DNA of 23,158 bases from Chloroflexota bacterium (GCA_022563275.1 JADFNR010000051.1:1-23158); one strand, 5' to 3'. Positions 14,353 to 22,403 are shown, counted from the stretch's first letter. Notes: generated by a model not told the origin, from the letters alone. Program-made: numbers and translations.

Positions 14353-15003
14353 TCAAGCGCCGGTGCGGTTCTTCTCCCACTCGGCTAGGCGGGCTTCCAG
14401 GGAGTGCTGGCGAAGGGCCATAGTCAGGTCGCCCCGGGTGCGCTCCAACACGCCCCGCATTGCGTCGGTGTTGTGCCTAAGGCCGCTGGTTACACCCTCG
14501 GGAAAGTCGATGGTCACGAGAACGCCGTACATCTCGTCCATGATGTCCATGAACTCTTGGCAGCCGTCCACGGCGTCGCGGCGCAGGGAGTCGAGGATGT
14601 ACCGGCGCAGTTCTCCGATGACCTCCGCCATGCCGTTGATATAGGCCGCCGCGTCCACTTTCAGGTCGCTGATGGTAGGGATATCGGCTCCGGAGATGAC
14701 CGCCAGGGTTACGTTGGCTTCAGTGAACTCTTTCCGGGCGTCATTCATGAACCCCGCATTGAATATCTGCGGGCTGCTTTTCTCGATGTGGTCGGCTTCC
14801 CGCAGCCTGGCGTCCCCCTTGCCGATCAACTCCCGGGCATCATCGAAGTCGCCGCGGTGCACGGCCCGGATGGCGTTGGCGGAGAACCGGATCACCTCCC
14901 TGGAGACCGACAAGGCTAGTTCCCGGTCGAGGTTCCGTTCGGTGAGTTCTTCGATGACGGCGGTCCCGATCAAGGATAGGTCCGCGCTATAACGCGATGG
15001 CAT
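14353..15003 (-). CDS. Translin family protein
   Basis: A 216-residue all-helical protein that resembles the translin family. Eukaryotic translin/TRAX form ring-shaped nucleases/RNA-binding complexes; archaeal and bacterial members are less studied and some are mislabelled as dehalogenases. Visible are the early helix R-E-L-A-L-S-V-S-R-E-V-I-R-F-S-A-N-A-I-R-A-V-H-R-G-D-F-D-D-A, the middle F-T-E-A-N-V-T-L-A-V-I-S-G, and Y-I-N-G-M-A-E-V-I-G-E-L-R-R-Y-I-L-D, which carries the acidic/Arg pattern of the C-terminal helices. GGGAG lies nine bases before the ATG. It is the last gene of the FmdB-FmdB-ThiE-translin operon, 25 bases after thiE. The role in that context is unknown; RNA binding or cleavage is inference. 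Confidence 0.82.
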   Translation of the reverse strand: MPSRYSADLSLIGTAVIEELTERNLDRELALSVSREVIRFSANAIRAVHRGDFDDARELIGKGDARLREADHIEKSSPQIFNAGFMNDARKEFTEANVTLAVISGADIPTISDLKVDAAAYINGMAEVIGELRRYILDSLRRDAVDGCQEFMDIMDEMYGVLVTIDFPEGVTSGLRHNTDAMRGVLERTRGDLTMALRQHSLEARLAEWEKNRTGA

Positions 15004-15028
15004 TAGATTCGTCTCCCGGCGTCCTTCA

Positions 15029-16015
15029 TTAGATCCGCCCGCCCGCCTCTTCGATGATTTTTACCAATCTGGCGGCGGCGGCCTCCGGTTCGGTTGCGGA
15101 CCCCACGGCGGCGGTGACGCAGATGGCGTCGGCGCCGGCCTCGATCACCGGTGCGGCGTTCCCGGCGTTGATGCCGCCGATGGCTACCAAGGGAGTTTTG
15201 GCGGCGTCCCGGGCCAGACGCAACCGTTCGATGCCCTGGGGAGGGCGGCCGACGCCCTTGGTGTCGGTGTGGTAGATGGGGCCAAAAGCCACGTGATCGG
15301 CGCCCATCCCCTCGGATTCCACCAGTTCTTCGATCTCATGGTTGGACCGGCCCACCACCTGGTGAGGAGCCAGCACCTGCCGGGCCTGGTCCACGGGCAG
15401 GTCGGTCTGGCCCACGTGCAGTCCCGCCGAGCCAACGATGGCGGCGATGTCGGCGTGGTCGTTGAGGATCAGGGAAGCCCCGGACTCCGCGCAGAGCTTC
15501 TGCAGGCTGCGGGCCAGAGGCAGGGAGTCGCCCTTGTCACGGAGCTTGTCCCTGAGCTGCAACATCCGGGCCCCGCCCCGGATGGCTGACTGGGCAACGG
15601 CAAGGGGGTCCCGGCCGCCGGTGACCTGAGGGTCGATTATCACGTAGAGTCCCCGCACCAGGTCCGCCTTCTCCCCGCGGACCGTCGCCCCAAGTTGGCC
15701 GGTGAGGTCATCCAGGATGCGGCTCACCCCCGCCACCGTTTCCCAGCCCAGGGGGTTGGCGCTGGACGATTCATCAAGGAGGGAAAGCAGGTCCACGGCG
15801 ACGGTGACCAGTTCCAGCGTCTGTTGGGCCGTGGTGGGCGGGCCGTCGTCGGCCTCGGCCATCGCGGACGCCGCGGGCATGGAAGCGACCATCTCCCGCA
15901 GACTCTGCAGGGCCGGCGCGGGCGATCCGGCCGGTGGGACGAAGCGGGACGCGGCTTCGATGCAGTGGAAGATAACCTGGTAGTGGCTTTGGCTGGGGCC
16001 ACGGTTGCCGGTCAC
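15029..16015 (-). CDS. thiE: Thiamine phosphate synthase with extra N-terminal domain
   Basis: Joins hydroxymethylpyrimidine diphosphate and thiazole phosphate to make thiamine phosphate. Residues about 120-328 are a complete ThiE TIM barrel: L-Y-V-I-I-D, M-L-Q-L-R-D-K (substrate/diphosphate contacts), L-I-L-N-D-H-A-D (metal-binding Asp region), G-L-H-V-G-Q-T-D-L-P, V-G-R-S-N-H, the signature V-A-F-G-P-I-Y-H-T-D-T-K, and A-I-G-G-I-N. The first 120 residues are extra; they are helical, and do not show the N-x-x-R-x-x-E-G-L-R pattern of the ThiD2 domain known to precede some ThiE proteins, so this part is unassigned. The start is a GTG overlapping the upstream FmdB stop (GTGA), which implies translational coupling. 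No TPP riboswitch and no other thi gene is seen. Confidence 0.9.
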   Translation of the reverse strand: MTGNRGPSQSHYQVIFHCIEAASRFVPPAGSPAPALQSLREMVASMPAASAMAEADDGPPTTAQQTLELVTVAVDLLSLLDESSSANPLGWETVAGVSRILDDLTGQLGATVRGEKADLVRGLYVIIDPQVTGGRDPLAVAQSAIRGGARMLQLRDKLRDKGDSLPLARSLQKLCAESGASLILNDHADIAAIVGSAGLHVGQTDLPVDQARQVLAPHQVVGRSNHEIEELVESEGMGADHVAFGPIYHTDTKGVGRPPQGIERLRLARDAAKTPLVAIGGINAGNAAPVIEAGADAICVTAAVGSATEPEAAAARLVKIIEEAGGRI

Positions 16016-16353
16016 AGGTCCAAGCCCTTGGGGGTCTCTCCGGAGCGGGCGGCGTCGATGTTGTCCCGGACCGATTGGGGCATGTCCATGCCGTATTTAG
16101 TGAAGGCGGCTTCAACGCCGCGGCCGATGTTCCGTGGGTCGCTGTAGTAACCGGGTGACCGATGCTCGCTGCCCGGCGCGAAGCTTTCGTGGACCGAGCT
16201 TACGGTCTTGCCCGTGGCGAAGGAGGACATGCGTCGTTCCATGTCCTCGCTTTGACAATGAGAGCAGACCGGCTTCAACTCGCTATTTATGGACCTCAGA
16301 AAGAACGAGGAGAGCTTGGCGCAGGCCTGGCAGCGGTATTCATATATGGGCAT
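16012..16353 (-). CDS. FmdB-type zinc ribbon protein (copy A)
   Basis: A 113-residue protein beginning with the FmdB regulatory-protein motif M-P-I-Y-E-Y-R-C. Four cysteines (C8, C11, C30, C33) make a zinc ribbon; the tail (about 45-113) is polar and probably flexible. Family members are annotated as putative regulators, but their function is not established. A GGAG site lies nine bases before the ATG. Its stop overlaps the thiE start by four bases, and a related gene lies 44 bases upstream, so it is the second gene of a four-gene operon. Confidence 0.9.
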   Translation of the reverse strand: MPIYEYRCQACAKLSSFFLRSINSELKPVCSHCQSEDMERRMSSFATGKTVSSVHESFAPGSEHRSPGYYSDPRNIGRGVEAAFTKYGMDMPQSVRDNIDAARSGETPKGLDL

Positions 16354-16377
16354 CGGGGCTGTCTCCGTGGAGCCGTA

Positions 16378-16393
16378 AGCCGTCAGCTTTCAG
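16378..16393. repeat. 16-bp repeat shared with 22722-22737 (inverted)
   Basis: AGCCGTCAGCTTTCAG in the gap between the two FmdB-type genes. The exact reverse complement occurs at 22722-22737 next to the rpe 3' end, where it overlaps a palindrome. Looks like part of a small dispersed REP-like element. Confidence 0.65.
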
Positions 16394-16397
16394 GAAG

Positions 16398-16712
16398 TTA
16401 GGAGTCCTTCATCTCGCGCCGTTCCCGGTCGAATTCGCGTGTTGTCTGGCCGCCCATTTCCTTCTTGATCCGGCCCATGTATTTGTCGATGCTGGCCCCG
16501 CTGCTCTCATCGAGGTCGCTGGTCGTCTCCCGGCTGGGCGCCCAGTTGAGGCTGCTGCCCCAGGACGGACGGAAGGAAAACTTGGAGATTAGCCGCTGCA
16601 GATCGGTGCTTTCGCAATGCTCACAACACGGCTGCTGGTTCTCAGAGTAACTGTAGACCAAAACCGAGGTGATTTTTTGGCAGTCGCCGCAGCGGTATTC
16701 GTAGAGAGGCAC
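16398..16712 (-). CDS. FmdB-type zinc ribbon protein (copy B)
   Basis: A 104-residue paralogue of the next gene: M-P-L-Y-E-Y-R-C, with C8, C11, C30 and C33 as the predicted zinc ligands and C29 as an extra cysteine. The C-terminal part is charged and ends in an Arg/Glu-rich helix. It starts with GTG and has no visible Shine-Dalgarno site, unlike its neighbour, so its translation may be weak or leaderless. It is the first gene of the FmdB-FmdB-ThiE-translin operon and is divergent from polA across a 203-base shared upstream region. The two copies share the ribbon but little in their tails, so the duplication is old. Confidence 0.87.
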   Translation of the reverse strand: MPLYEYRCGDCQKITSVLVYSYSENQQPCCEHCESTDLQRLISKFSFRPSWGSSLNWAPSRETTSDLDESSGASIDKYMGRIKKEMGGQTTREFDRERREMKDS

Positions 16713-16852
16713 GTGTCTAATCCGGTCCAGCCAGTTTCGGTTGCTTCCCGATCAAGAGATACATTTTAACATGGTGCAATAGCATGTGGTTCTGGGGGAC
16801 GGCAACGCACCGCTGTTGACTGCTCAGGCGCGCGGACCAGGATTGGCTACTG

Positions 16853-16858
16853 TATAAT
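16853..16858 (+). promoter_or_regulatory. Candidate -10 element of polA
   Basis: A perfect TATAAT preceded directly by TG, 57 bases before the polA ATG. A TTGACT is present at 16816-16821 but 31 bases away, too far for a normal spacer, so only the -10 is credible. Confidence 0.45.
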
Positions 16859-16915
16859 GCGGCCACCCGAGCCGCTGGCTTTCAAGGCTGCTAGCATTTA
16901 AGCAGAGGTGCCGTA

Positions 16916-19756
16916 ATGGCGGATGAAAAAGCCCACACTCTTCCGATGTTCGGCGACGAGCAGCCGGAAGTAACTGAAACTCCAGTCTCGCCGGGCACTC
17001 CGGTTGCCCCGGCCGCTCCGGTTGCCAAAGAACGCGAGCCCCTGCTGATGATCATGGACGGTCACGCCATGGTCCACCGGTCGTTCCGCGCCATATCCAC
17101 TCAGCGGCACCTGACCGTGAACGCCACGGGCGAGGACGTGACCGGGGTCTACGGCTTCGCCAACGTGTTTTTACGGGCGATCAACGAGTGGAACCCGGCC
17201 TACTGCGCCATCGCCTTCGACACCCCAGCCCCCACCTTCCGCCACAAGAAATTTCCGGCCTACAAGGCCCAGCGGGAGGCGACGCCCGAAGAACTTCGGC
17301 CCCAATTCGGACGTGTGAAGCAGCTCATGGAGGCCTTCGGCGTGGCGGTGTTCGAACTGGATGGCTGGGAAGCGGACGACGTGATCGGCACCCTGTCGGC
17401 CCAGGCCGAAAAGATGGGCCTGGACTCGGTCATACTCACCGGCGACCGGGACACCTTCCAGTTGATCTCCACCAGGGTCAGGGTGGACCTGGCCTCCAGC
17501 ATCCAAGACCGCAAGGTCTATGACGAAGCGGCGTTGTCGGAACGTTATTCGGGCCTCACCGCGGCCCAGCAGACCGATTTCAAGGCGCTGGTGGGCGACT
17601 CCTCAGACAACATCCCCGGCGTCCCCAAGGTTGGAGAGAAAACGGCCATCGCCCTGCTCAACGAATACCGGGACCTGGAGGGGATCTACGAGCACCTTGA
17701 CGAGGTGACCCGGCCTAGCGTGAAGCAATCCCTGGAGGAGCACAAGGACCGGGCCTTCTCCAACCGGGAGTTGATGACCATCGACCGCAACAGTCCGGTG
17801 GAACTGGACCTGGAAAAGGCCAAATTTGGGGAGTTCGACCGGAACGCGGTGGTCCAGTTGATGACCGAGCTTGAATTCTTCACGGTTATTCCCCGCATCC
17901 CGGAAACGGGTGGCTCGCGATCAACGTCAGACTCGGTGGCACCCATGCAGGGCACTGACGAGGACGTCAACTACACGGTGGTGCAGACCAAAGAACAGTT
18001 GGACCAGATGCTGGCGGCATTGCGGGAGGCCGGGAGTTTCTCCTTCGACACTGAGACCACGGGCCTGGACGCGGTGCAGGCCGGCCTGGTGGGATTAAGC
18101 TTCTCCACGGCCCCCTCCGTGGCCTGGTACGTCCCGGTGGGCCACCAAGCGGGGGAGCAATTGCCCATGGAAGAGGTCCTGGCGGCGGTGCGCCCTTTGT
18201 TCGAGTCACCGGACATCAGCAAGTGCGCCCACAACGCCAATTACGACATGACGATATTGGCCAGCCACGGCATCGTATGCCAGGGGGTCGATTTCGACAC
18301 CATGGTTGCCGCCCATCTCCTCAGCCGGGGGCAACTGGGGCTCAAGAACCTGGCGCTGGACGTCCTTGGCCAAGAGATGACTCCCATCACCGTGTTGATC
18401 GGCAAAGGCAGCAAGCAGCTTACCTTCGACCAGGTGGACATCGCCCAGGCCGCGCCCTACGCCGCCGCCGACGCCGACATGACCGGGCGTCTTCGCCTGG
18501 CCTTTGAGGAGCCCATCGTCAGGGACGGCTTGAGTTCGCTGATGACCGACATGGAGATGCCGTTGGTCCCGGTACTGGTGACCATGCAGCGTCACGGCAT
18601 CAAGCTGGACTCGGCCGTGCTGCGTGAGATGTCCGAAGATTTAAGAGAGCAGATGTTCCATACGGAAGAGGAACTCTACAAATCCATCGGCCACACGGTG
18701 AATATCAATTCGCCGCAACAACTGAGCGACCTGCTGTTCAATGAGATCGGCCTGCCCAAGACCAAACGCACCAAGACCGGCTACTCCACCGACGCCAACT
18801 CCCTGGAGGGGCTGAAGGGCCTGCACCCGGTGGTGGACCAGATCCTGGAGTACCGCCAGGTGTCCAAGCTCAAGTCGACCTACGTGGACGCCCTGCCGGA
18901 GATGGTGAATCCAGCGACGGGACGGGTGCACACCAGCTACAACCAGACGGGCTCGGCCACGGGGCGCATGTCCAGCAGCGACCCCAATTTACAAAACATA
19001 CCCATCCGCACCGAGATGGGACGGCAGGTGAGAAAGGCGTTCGTGGCCGACGGCGCGCCGGACTGGCTGCTGTTCTCCGCCGACTACTCGCAGATCGAGT
19101 TGCGGGTGCTGGCCCACATATCCAAGGACTCGGCTCTGCTGGAAGCGTTCCAGCGGGGCGAGGACATCCACGCCTCTACGGCCTCAATGATGTTCGACGT
19201 CCCTTTGAACGAGGTGGACGCGGAACAGCGCCGTATCGCCAAGGTGCTGAACTTCGGCGTGATCTATGGCCTGTCGGCCCATGGCATATCCCAGCAGACG
19301 GGCTTCAGCAGGGAGGAGGGGGCATCGTTCATCGAGGCCTACTTCAAGAAATACCCAGGCATCAACGATTATCTGGAAGAAGTGAAGGTCAAGGCCAGGG
19401 CGGACCAGTACGTCGAGACCCTGCTGGGACGCCGCCGTTACTTGCCCGACATCAACAGCGCCAACTTCAACGTCCGGGGCGGCGCCGAGCGAATGGCCAT
19501 CAACATGCCCATCCAGGGCACGGCCGCCGACATCATGAAGCTGGCCATGGTCCGGGTGCAGAAACGGTTGGACGATGAGGGCCTGCGCACCAAGATGCTG
19601 CTGCAGGTGCACGACGAACTGGTATTCGAGATGCCCAAGGAAGAGATGGACGCCCTCAAGGACCTGGTGTTCGATGAGATGCCCGCCGCCATGGACCTGG
19701 ACGTAACCCTGAAGGTAGACGCCAAATGGGGCCCCACCTGGGGGGATATGGAGTAA
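16916..19756 (+). CDS. polA: DNA polymerase I
   Basis: A 946-residue DNA polymerase I for Okazaki fragment processing and repair. Residues 1-41 are a Pro/Ala-rich extension. The 5' nuclease domain (about 42-335) shows I-M-D-G-H, E-A-D-D-V-I-G-T, T-G-D-R-D and the G-D-S-S-D-N-I-P-G-V-P-K-V-G helix-hairpin-helix. The 3'-5' exonuclease domain (about 350-535) keeps its catalytic residues: D378 and E380 in F-D-T-E-T-T-G-L-D, N-A-N-Y-D, and Y-A-A-A-D-A-D, so proofreading is expected, unlike in Taq-type enzymes. The polymerase domain has motif A D723-Y-S-Q-I-E-L-R, motif B R-R-I-A-K-V-L-N-F-G-V-I-Y-G and motif C Q-V-H-D-E-L (897-902). GAGGTG precedes the ATG. Confidence 0.97.
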   Translation: MADEKAHTLPMFGDEQPEVTETPVSPGTPVAPAAPVAKEREPLLMIMDGHAMVHRSFRAISTQRHLTVNATGEDVTGVYGFANVFLRAINEWNPAYCAIAFDTPAPTFRHKKFPAYKAQREATPEELRPQFGRVKQLMEAFGVAVFELDGWEADDVIGTLSAQAEKMGLDSVILTGDRDTFQLISTRVRVDLASSIQDRKVYDEAALSERYSGLTAAQQTDFKALVGDSSDNIPGVPKVGEKTAIALLNEYRDLEGIYEHLDEVTRPSVKQSLEEHKDRAFSNRELMTIDRNSPVELDLEKAKFGEFDRNAVVQLMTELEFFTVIPRIPETGGSRSTSDSVAPMQGTDEDVNYTVVQTKEQLDQMLAALREAGSFSFDTETTGLDAVQAGLVGLSFSTAPSVAWYVPVGHQAGEQLPMEEVLAAVRPLFESPDISKCAHNANYDMTILASHGIVCQGVDFDTMVAAHLLSRGQLGLKNLALDVLGQEMTPITVLIGKGSKQLTFDQVDIAQAAPYAAADADMTGRLRLAFEEPIVRDGLSSLMTDMEMPLVPVLVTMQRHGIKLDSAVLREMSEDLREQMFHTEEELYKSIGHTVNINSPQQLSDLLFNEIGLPKTKRTKTGYSTDANSLEGLKGLHPVVDQILEYRQVSKLKSTYVDALPEMVNPATGRVHTSYNQTGSATGRMSSSDPNLQNIPIRTEMGRQVRKAFVADGAPDWLLFSADYSQIELRVLAHISKDSALLEAFQRGEDIHASTASMMFDVPLNEVDAEQRRIAKVLNFGVIYGLSAHGISQQTGFSREEGASFIEAYFKKYPGINDYLEEVKVKARADQYVETLLGRRRYLPDINSANFNVRGGAERMAINMPIQGTAADIMKLAMVRVQKRLDDEGLRTKMLLQVHDELVFEMPKEEMDALKDLVFDEMPAAMDLDVTLKVDAKWGPTWGDME

Positions 19757-19850
19757 GGGTGCGGCAGAGTAGCGTTAGACTTGGAAATTACTGATCCGAA
19801 ATAATCAGACTGCCGGTCGAACCCGCAGTGAGCAGGAAAATCAACCAAAC

Positions 19851-20729
19851 ATGGAACTATTCCGCAGCGTTATCTTTGTGCCTGGCAATCGGGCGAACAT
19901 GCTGGAACGGGCGCGTAAATTCACCGCCGATGTCGTGATGGTGGACCTGGAGGACTCGGTCCCTCCCGGCGAGAAGACCGCCGCCAGGGACCTGGCCAAA
20001 GAATGGGTGCCCGTCCTGCGGCGCGAAGGCCAAAGGGTCATGGTGCGGGTGAATTCCCTAGACACCGGACTCACCCGCCCGGAGCTGGAGGCCATCGTTT
20101 CACCAGACCTCTACGGCATCAGCCTGGGCAAGGTTGATTCCACCTGGAACATCCGGGACGTTGACCGGATGTTGAGCGCCATCGAGCCGGTGGCCGGCGT
20201 GGAGCCAGGCTCGACCAAGATCGTCGCCTGGACCGAGACCGCCAGCGCGCTGATTGATGCCCGCGACATCGCCAACGCCTCGCCTCGGGTCATAGCGTTG
20301 GCCTTTGGCGCCGAGGATTTCACCAACGACATGGGGATCGAACGGTCGGACACCGGCGAGGAGGTCTTGGTGCCCCGGTCGTTGGTCCCGGTGGCGGCCA
20401 GGGCGGCGAATGTGGCGTCCCTGGACTCCCCCTTCGTTCTATTTCAAGACCCCGATGCCCTGCGGGCCGACGCCAAACGGGCCCGTCAGATGGGGTACAC
20501 CGGCAAGTTCGCCATCCATCCCTCCCAACTTGACATAATCAATGAAGTTTTCAGTCCGTCCACCGAAGAGATCGCCTACGCCCGAAGGATCATGGAAGCT
20601 TGGGAACAGGCCGAGGCCGAAGGAAGGGGGTCTCTGGCCATGGACGGCCGTATGGTGGACGTGCCGGTGGTGAAACGGGCCCAGAATCTGTTAGCCTTTG
20701 CCGACGCCATCGAGGGCCGAGGGCGCTAA
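19851..20729 (+). CDS. HpcH/HpaI aldolase/citrate lyase family (CitE-like CoA ester lyase)
   Basis: A 292-residue TIM-barrel lyase of the CitE/malyl-CoA lyase group, which cleaves or hydrolyses 3-hydroxyacyl-CoA-type thioesters with Mg2+. Key family positions are visible: R-S-V-I-F-V-P-G-N-R at the start, V-D-L-E-D-S-V-P (about 31-38), R66-V-N68, E129 in A-W-T-E-T-A, and G-A-E-D-F-T-N-D-M-G with D156 as a metal ligand; further on K-F-A-I-H-P-S-Q. The ligase-linked partners of citrate lyase (CitD, CitF) are absent, so true citrate lyase activity is unlikely. It begins 94 bases after polA with only a weak AGGA site, and heads a tight group with folB and a flavoprotein gene. Confidence 0.92.
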   Translation: MELFRSVIFVPGNRANMLERARKFTADVVMVDLEDSVPPGEKTAARDLAKEWVPVLRREGQRVMVRVNSLDTGLTRPELEAIVSPDLYGISLGKVDSTWNIRDVDRMLSAIEPVAGVEPGSTKIVAWTETASALIDARDIANASPRVIALAFGAEDFTNDMGIERSDTGEEVLVPRSLVPVAARAANVASLDSPFVLFQDPDALRADAKRARQMGYTGKFAIHPSQLDIINEVFSPSTEEIAYARRIMEAWEQAEAEGRGSLAMDGRMVDVPVVKRAQNLLAFADAIEGRGR

Positions 20730-20750
20730 GCGCGCATTTCTTTTGGTTGT

Positions 20751-21143
20751 TTGATTTTGAAAGAAGATTTCCCTAAAACCGACCGGATCGTCCTGGAAGG
20801 CATGCGGTTCTACGGTTTTCATGGCGTGAACCCCGAGGAGCGGGTGCTGGGGCAAGAATACCTGGTCGACCTCGCCGTGGAGATTGACCTTGGCCGGGCT
20901 GGTAGATCGGACCGGTTGGAAGACACCATCAGCTACACCCACATCTACCGCGCCGTGAGAGATGTCATGGAAGGCGAACCCCGCAACTTATTGGAGGCGG
21001 CCGCCCAATCCATAGCCGACCGGATACTTTCCGAATTTCCGGTGGAATCCGTCGCCGTCCGGGTGAAGAAGCCACACCCGCCCATCCGCGGGTCGGTGAT
21101 CGAGAACGCCACCGTCGAGATAACGCGCCGGCGGGAGACCTAA
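20751..21143 (+). CDS. folB: Dihydroneopterin aldolase
   Basis: A 130-residue FolB, which converts 7,8-dihydroneopterin to 6-hydroxymethyl-dihydropterin and glycolaldehyde in folate synthesis. The family pattern is clear: D-R-I-V-L-E-G-M-R-F-Y-G-F-H-G-V-N-P-E-E-R near the start (the Glu is the pterin-side anchor), then D-T-I-S-Y-T-H-I-Y, L-L-E-A-A-A-Q-S-I-A-D-R-I-L, and the lysine-containing V-R-V-K-K-P-H-P-P-I (catalytic Lys). The frame contains no suitable ATG before the conserved region. I use the TTG at 20751; another TTG is at 20757. Neither has a clear ribosome site, so translation may depend on the upstream gene, 21 bases away. No folP or folK is adjacent. Confidence 0.93.
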   Translation: MILKEDFPKTDRIVLEGMRFYGFHGVNPEERVLGQEYLVDLAVEIDLGRAGRSDRLEDTISYTHIYRAVRDVMEGEPRNLLEAAAQSIADRILSEFPVESVAVRVKKPHPPIRGSVIENATVEITRRRET

Positions 21144-21160
21144 TCGGCGGGAGAACCAGT

Positions 21161-21724
21161 ATGAAAGTCCACGATTATCACCAAGGCAACAGGCATCTCC
21201 AGGACAAGTTCGGCACCCGGAAATTGGCCGACCGCCTGGCGGCACGGGCGACCGAGACCCTCGGCGTCGATGAGCGCAAGATGATCGAAGGCGCCCGCAT
21301 GTTTTTTCTCGCGACCTGCGACGACCGGGGCCTGCCCACCTGTTCTTATAAAGGCGGGGACCCGGGCTTTGTCCGGGTGGTGGACGAACGGACCATCGCA
21401 TTTCCCAATTACGACGGCAACGGGAAGTACCAGTCCATGGGCAATCTGCTGCAGAACCCCAATGTCGGCATTCTGTTCATCGACTTCGAGGGCCAACTGC
21501 GGCTCCGCCTTCAAGGCGTGGCGACCATCGACGATGACGACCCGTTGTTGGCCGAGTACCATGAGGCCCAGTTCATCGTGCGCGTGCGGGTGACGGAGTC
21601 GTACAAGAACTGTCCGCGCTACATCCACAGATACAGGTTGGTCGAGACATCGGAGTACGTGCCCCAGCGAGGCCGGAAGACGCCCCAACCGGAATGGAAG
21701 AGCGCCCCTGACCTACAGGATTAG
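21161..21724 (+). CDS. Pyridoxamine 5'-phosphate oxidase-fold flavoprotein
   Basis: A 187-residue protein of the PNPOx-like split-barrel superfamily, which usually binds FMN or F420. Core: R-M-F-F-L-A-T-C-D-D-R-G-L-P-T-C-S-Y-K-G-G (about 46-66), I-A-F-P-N-Y-D-G-N-G (strand and cofactor turn), N-P-N-V-G-I-L-F-I-D-F, then R-L-R-L-Q-G-V-A-T-I, and a C-terminal Y-K-N-C-P-R-Y-I-H segment. It is closest in style to general pyridoxamine oxidase-family proteins rather than to the true PdxH; the substrate is unknown. CGGGAG before the ATG supports the start. It lies 17 bases after folB and is likely the last gene of the CitE-like-folB operon. Confidence 0.88.
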   Translation: MKVHDYHQGNRHLQDKFGTRKLADRLAARATETLGVDERKMIEGARMFFLATCDDRGLPTCSYKGGDPGFVRVVDERTIAFPNYDGNGKYQSMGNLLQNPNVGILFIDFEGQLRLRLQGVATIDDDDPLLAEYHEAQFIVRVRVTESYKNCPRYIHRYRLVETSEYVPQRGRKTPQPEWKSAPDLQD

Positions 21725-21744
21725 GCCACCATAACCATCGAGAC

Positions 21745-21772
21745 TGTCATTCCAGCGAAGGCCGGAATCCAG
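21745..21772. repeat. REP-like palindromic element
   Basis: A stem ATTCC-A-GC / GC-C-GGAAT with a 4-base loop, flanked by TGTC and CCAG, just after the flavoprotein gene. The form GTCATTCC...GGAATCCAG is typical of short palindromic repeats scattered in many bacterial genomes. Only this one copy is in the window. It may serve as a weak 3' end. Confidence 0.6.
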
Positions 21773-21843
21773 GCAACTCATCTGGTGATTGATGCAACAC
21801 CCGCTGGAAAAGACCCCTACGATGACAACAAAGGCCCGCGCGT

Positions 21844-22203
21844 TTATTCGGCGGCGGTGATGTTGATGTGGGACATATAGGAGTCCGCCTTGGCGCCGTG
21901 CCAGTGGTTCTCGCCCTGTAGGACGTGGACCACGTCTCCCACGGTTATCTCTTGCTCGTGGCTCTCGTCGGCTACGATGCCGATGCCCGCTGTGACTATC
22001 AGCATCTGATCGCTCTTGTGGGTGTGCCAACCGGTGGTGGCGCCTTTTTCAAAGTTGACGATGCTGCTGTTGAAAGTCTTGCTGGCGCCCTCGGGTAGCA
22101 GGGGCTGCCTGGTGCGCTTGACGGCGCCGCCGGTCCAGCCAGGGATGGGAGTTGCGGTGTCGATGGGGACGATTTCAACCTCGGCGATTCGGATCACCTT
22201 CAT
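21844..22203 (-). CDS. Small single-domain cupin protein
   Basis: A 119-residue cupin. The metal-site histidines are visible as H60-x-H62 (G-W-H-T-H) with Q66 in the usual Glu region, and H100/H102 (N-H-W-H) in the second motif, so a bound metal is likely. No specific function can be assigned; relatives include sugar-binding, dioxygenase-like and regulatory cupins. The start is fixed by AGGAGG five bases before the ATG at 22203; the open frame reaches 22266, but the added residues would cover the promoter. It is a single gene divergent from rpmB, with a -10 element and an adjoining inverted repeat that could be an operator. Confidence 0.88.
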   Translation of the reverse strand: MKVIRIAEVEIVPIDTATPIPGWTGGAVKRTRQPLLPEGASKTFNSSIVNFEKGATTGWHTHKSDQMLIVTAGIGIVADESHEQEITVGDVVHVLQGENHWHGAKADSYMSHINITAAE

Positions 22204-22208
22204 AAAAA

Positions 22209-22214
22209 CCTCCT
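22209..22214 (-). promoter_or_regulatory. Shine-Dalgarno site that fixes the small cupin start
   Basis: Minus-strand AGGAGG five bases before the ATG at 22203, inside the longer frame that would start at 22266. Confidence 0.85.
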
Positions 22215-22251
22215 GGGGCTGCGTAAATTTTAGACGTAAAATCCAGAGTGG

Positions 22252-22277
22252 ATAATACACTCCCATCCAACTGGGAG
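22252..22277 (-). promoter_or_regulatory. Candidate promoter and operator of the small cupin gene
   Basis: Minus-strand TATTAT (22252-22257) preceded directly by TG forms a -10, 48 bases before the ATG. Immediately upstream, in the spacer region, is a perfect inverted repeat CTCCCA-N6-TGGGAG (22260-22277). A dyad at that place is typical of an operator. No clear -35 is seen. Confidence 0.5.
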
Positions 22278-22403
22278 ATACAGCCAGCCCGCGGCCACGC
22301 CAAGTATTGATGGAAACTTAACTGAAGCGGTTATGGCGGTTGTTTGAGCGTGGGGATTGTGTTAATCTGAGGTTCGTTCAACTAAACAAAAACGAGATAT
22401 GAT

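Noticed and set aside
16816..16858. TTGACT plus TATAAT as a full polA promoter
   Set aside because: The spacer would be 31 bases, far beyond the normal 16-18.
16713..16915. TPP riboswitch controlling the thiE operon
   Set aside because: No CUGAGA or other conserved TPP riboswitch core is seen upstream of the operon.
17967..18595. Long antisense frames within polA
   Set aside because: They mirror GC-rich codon bias of polA and show no motifs or ribosome sites.
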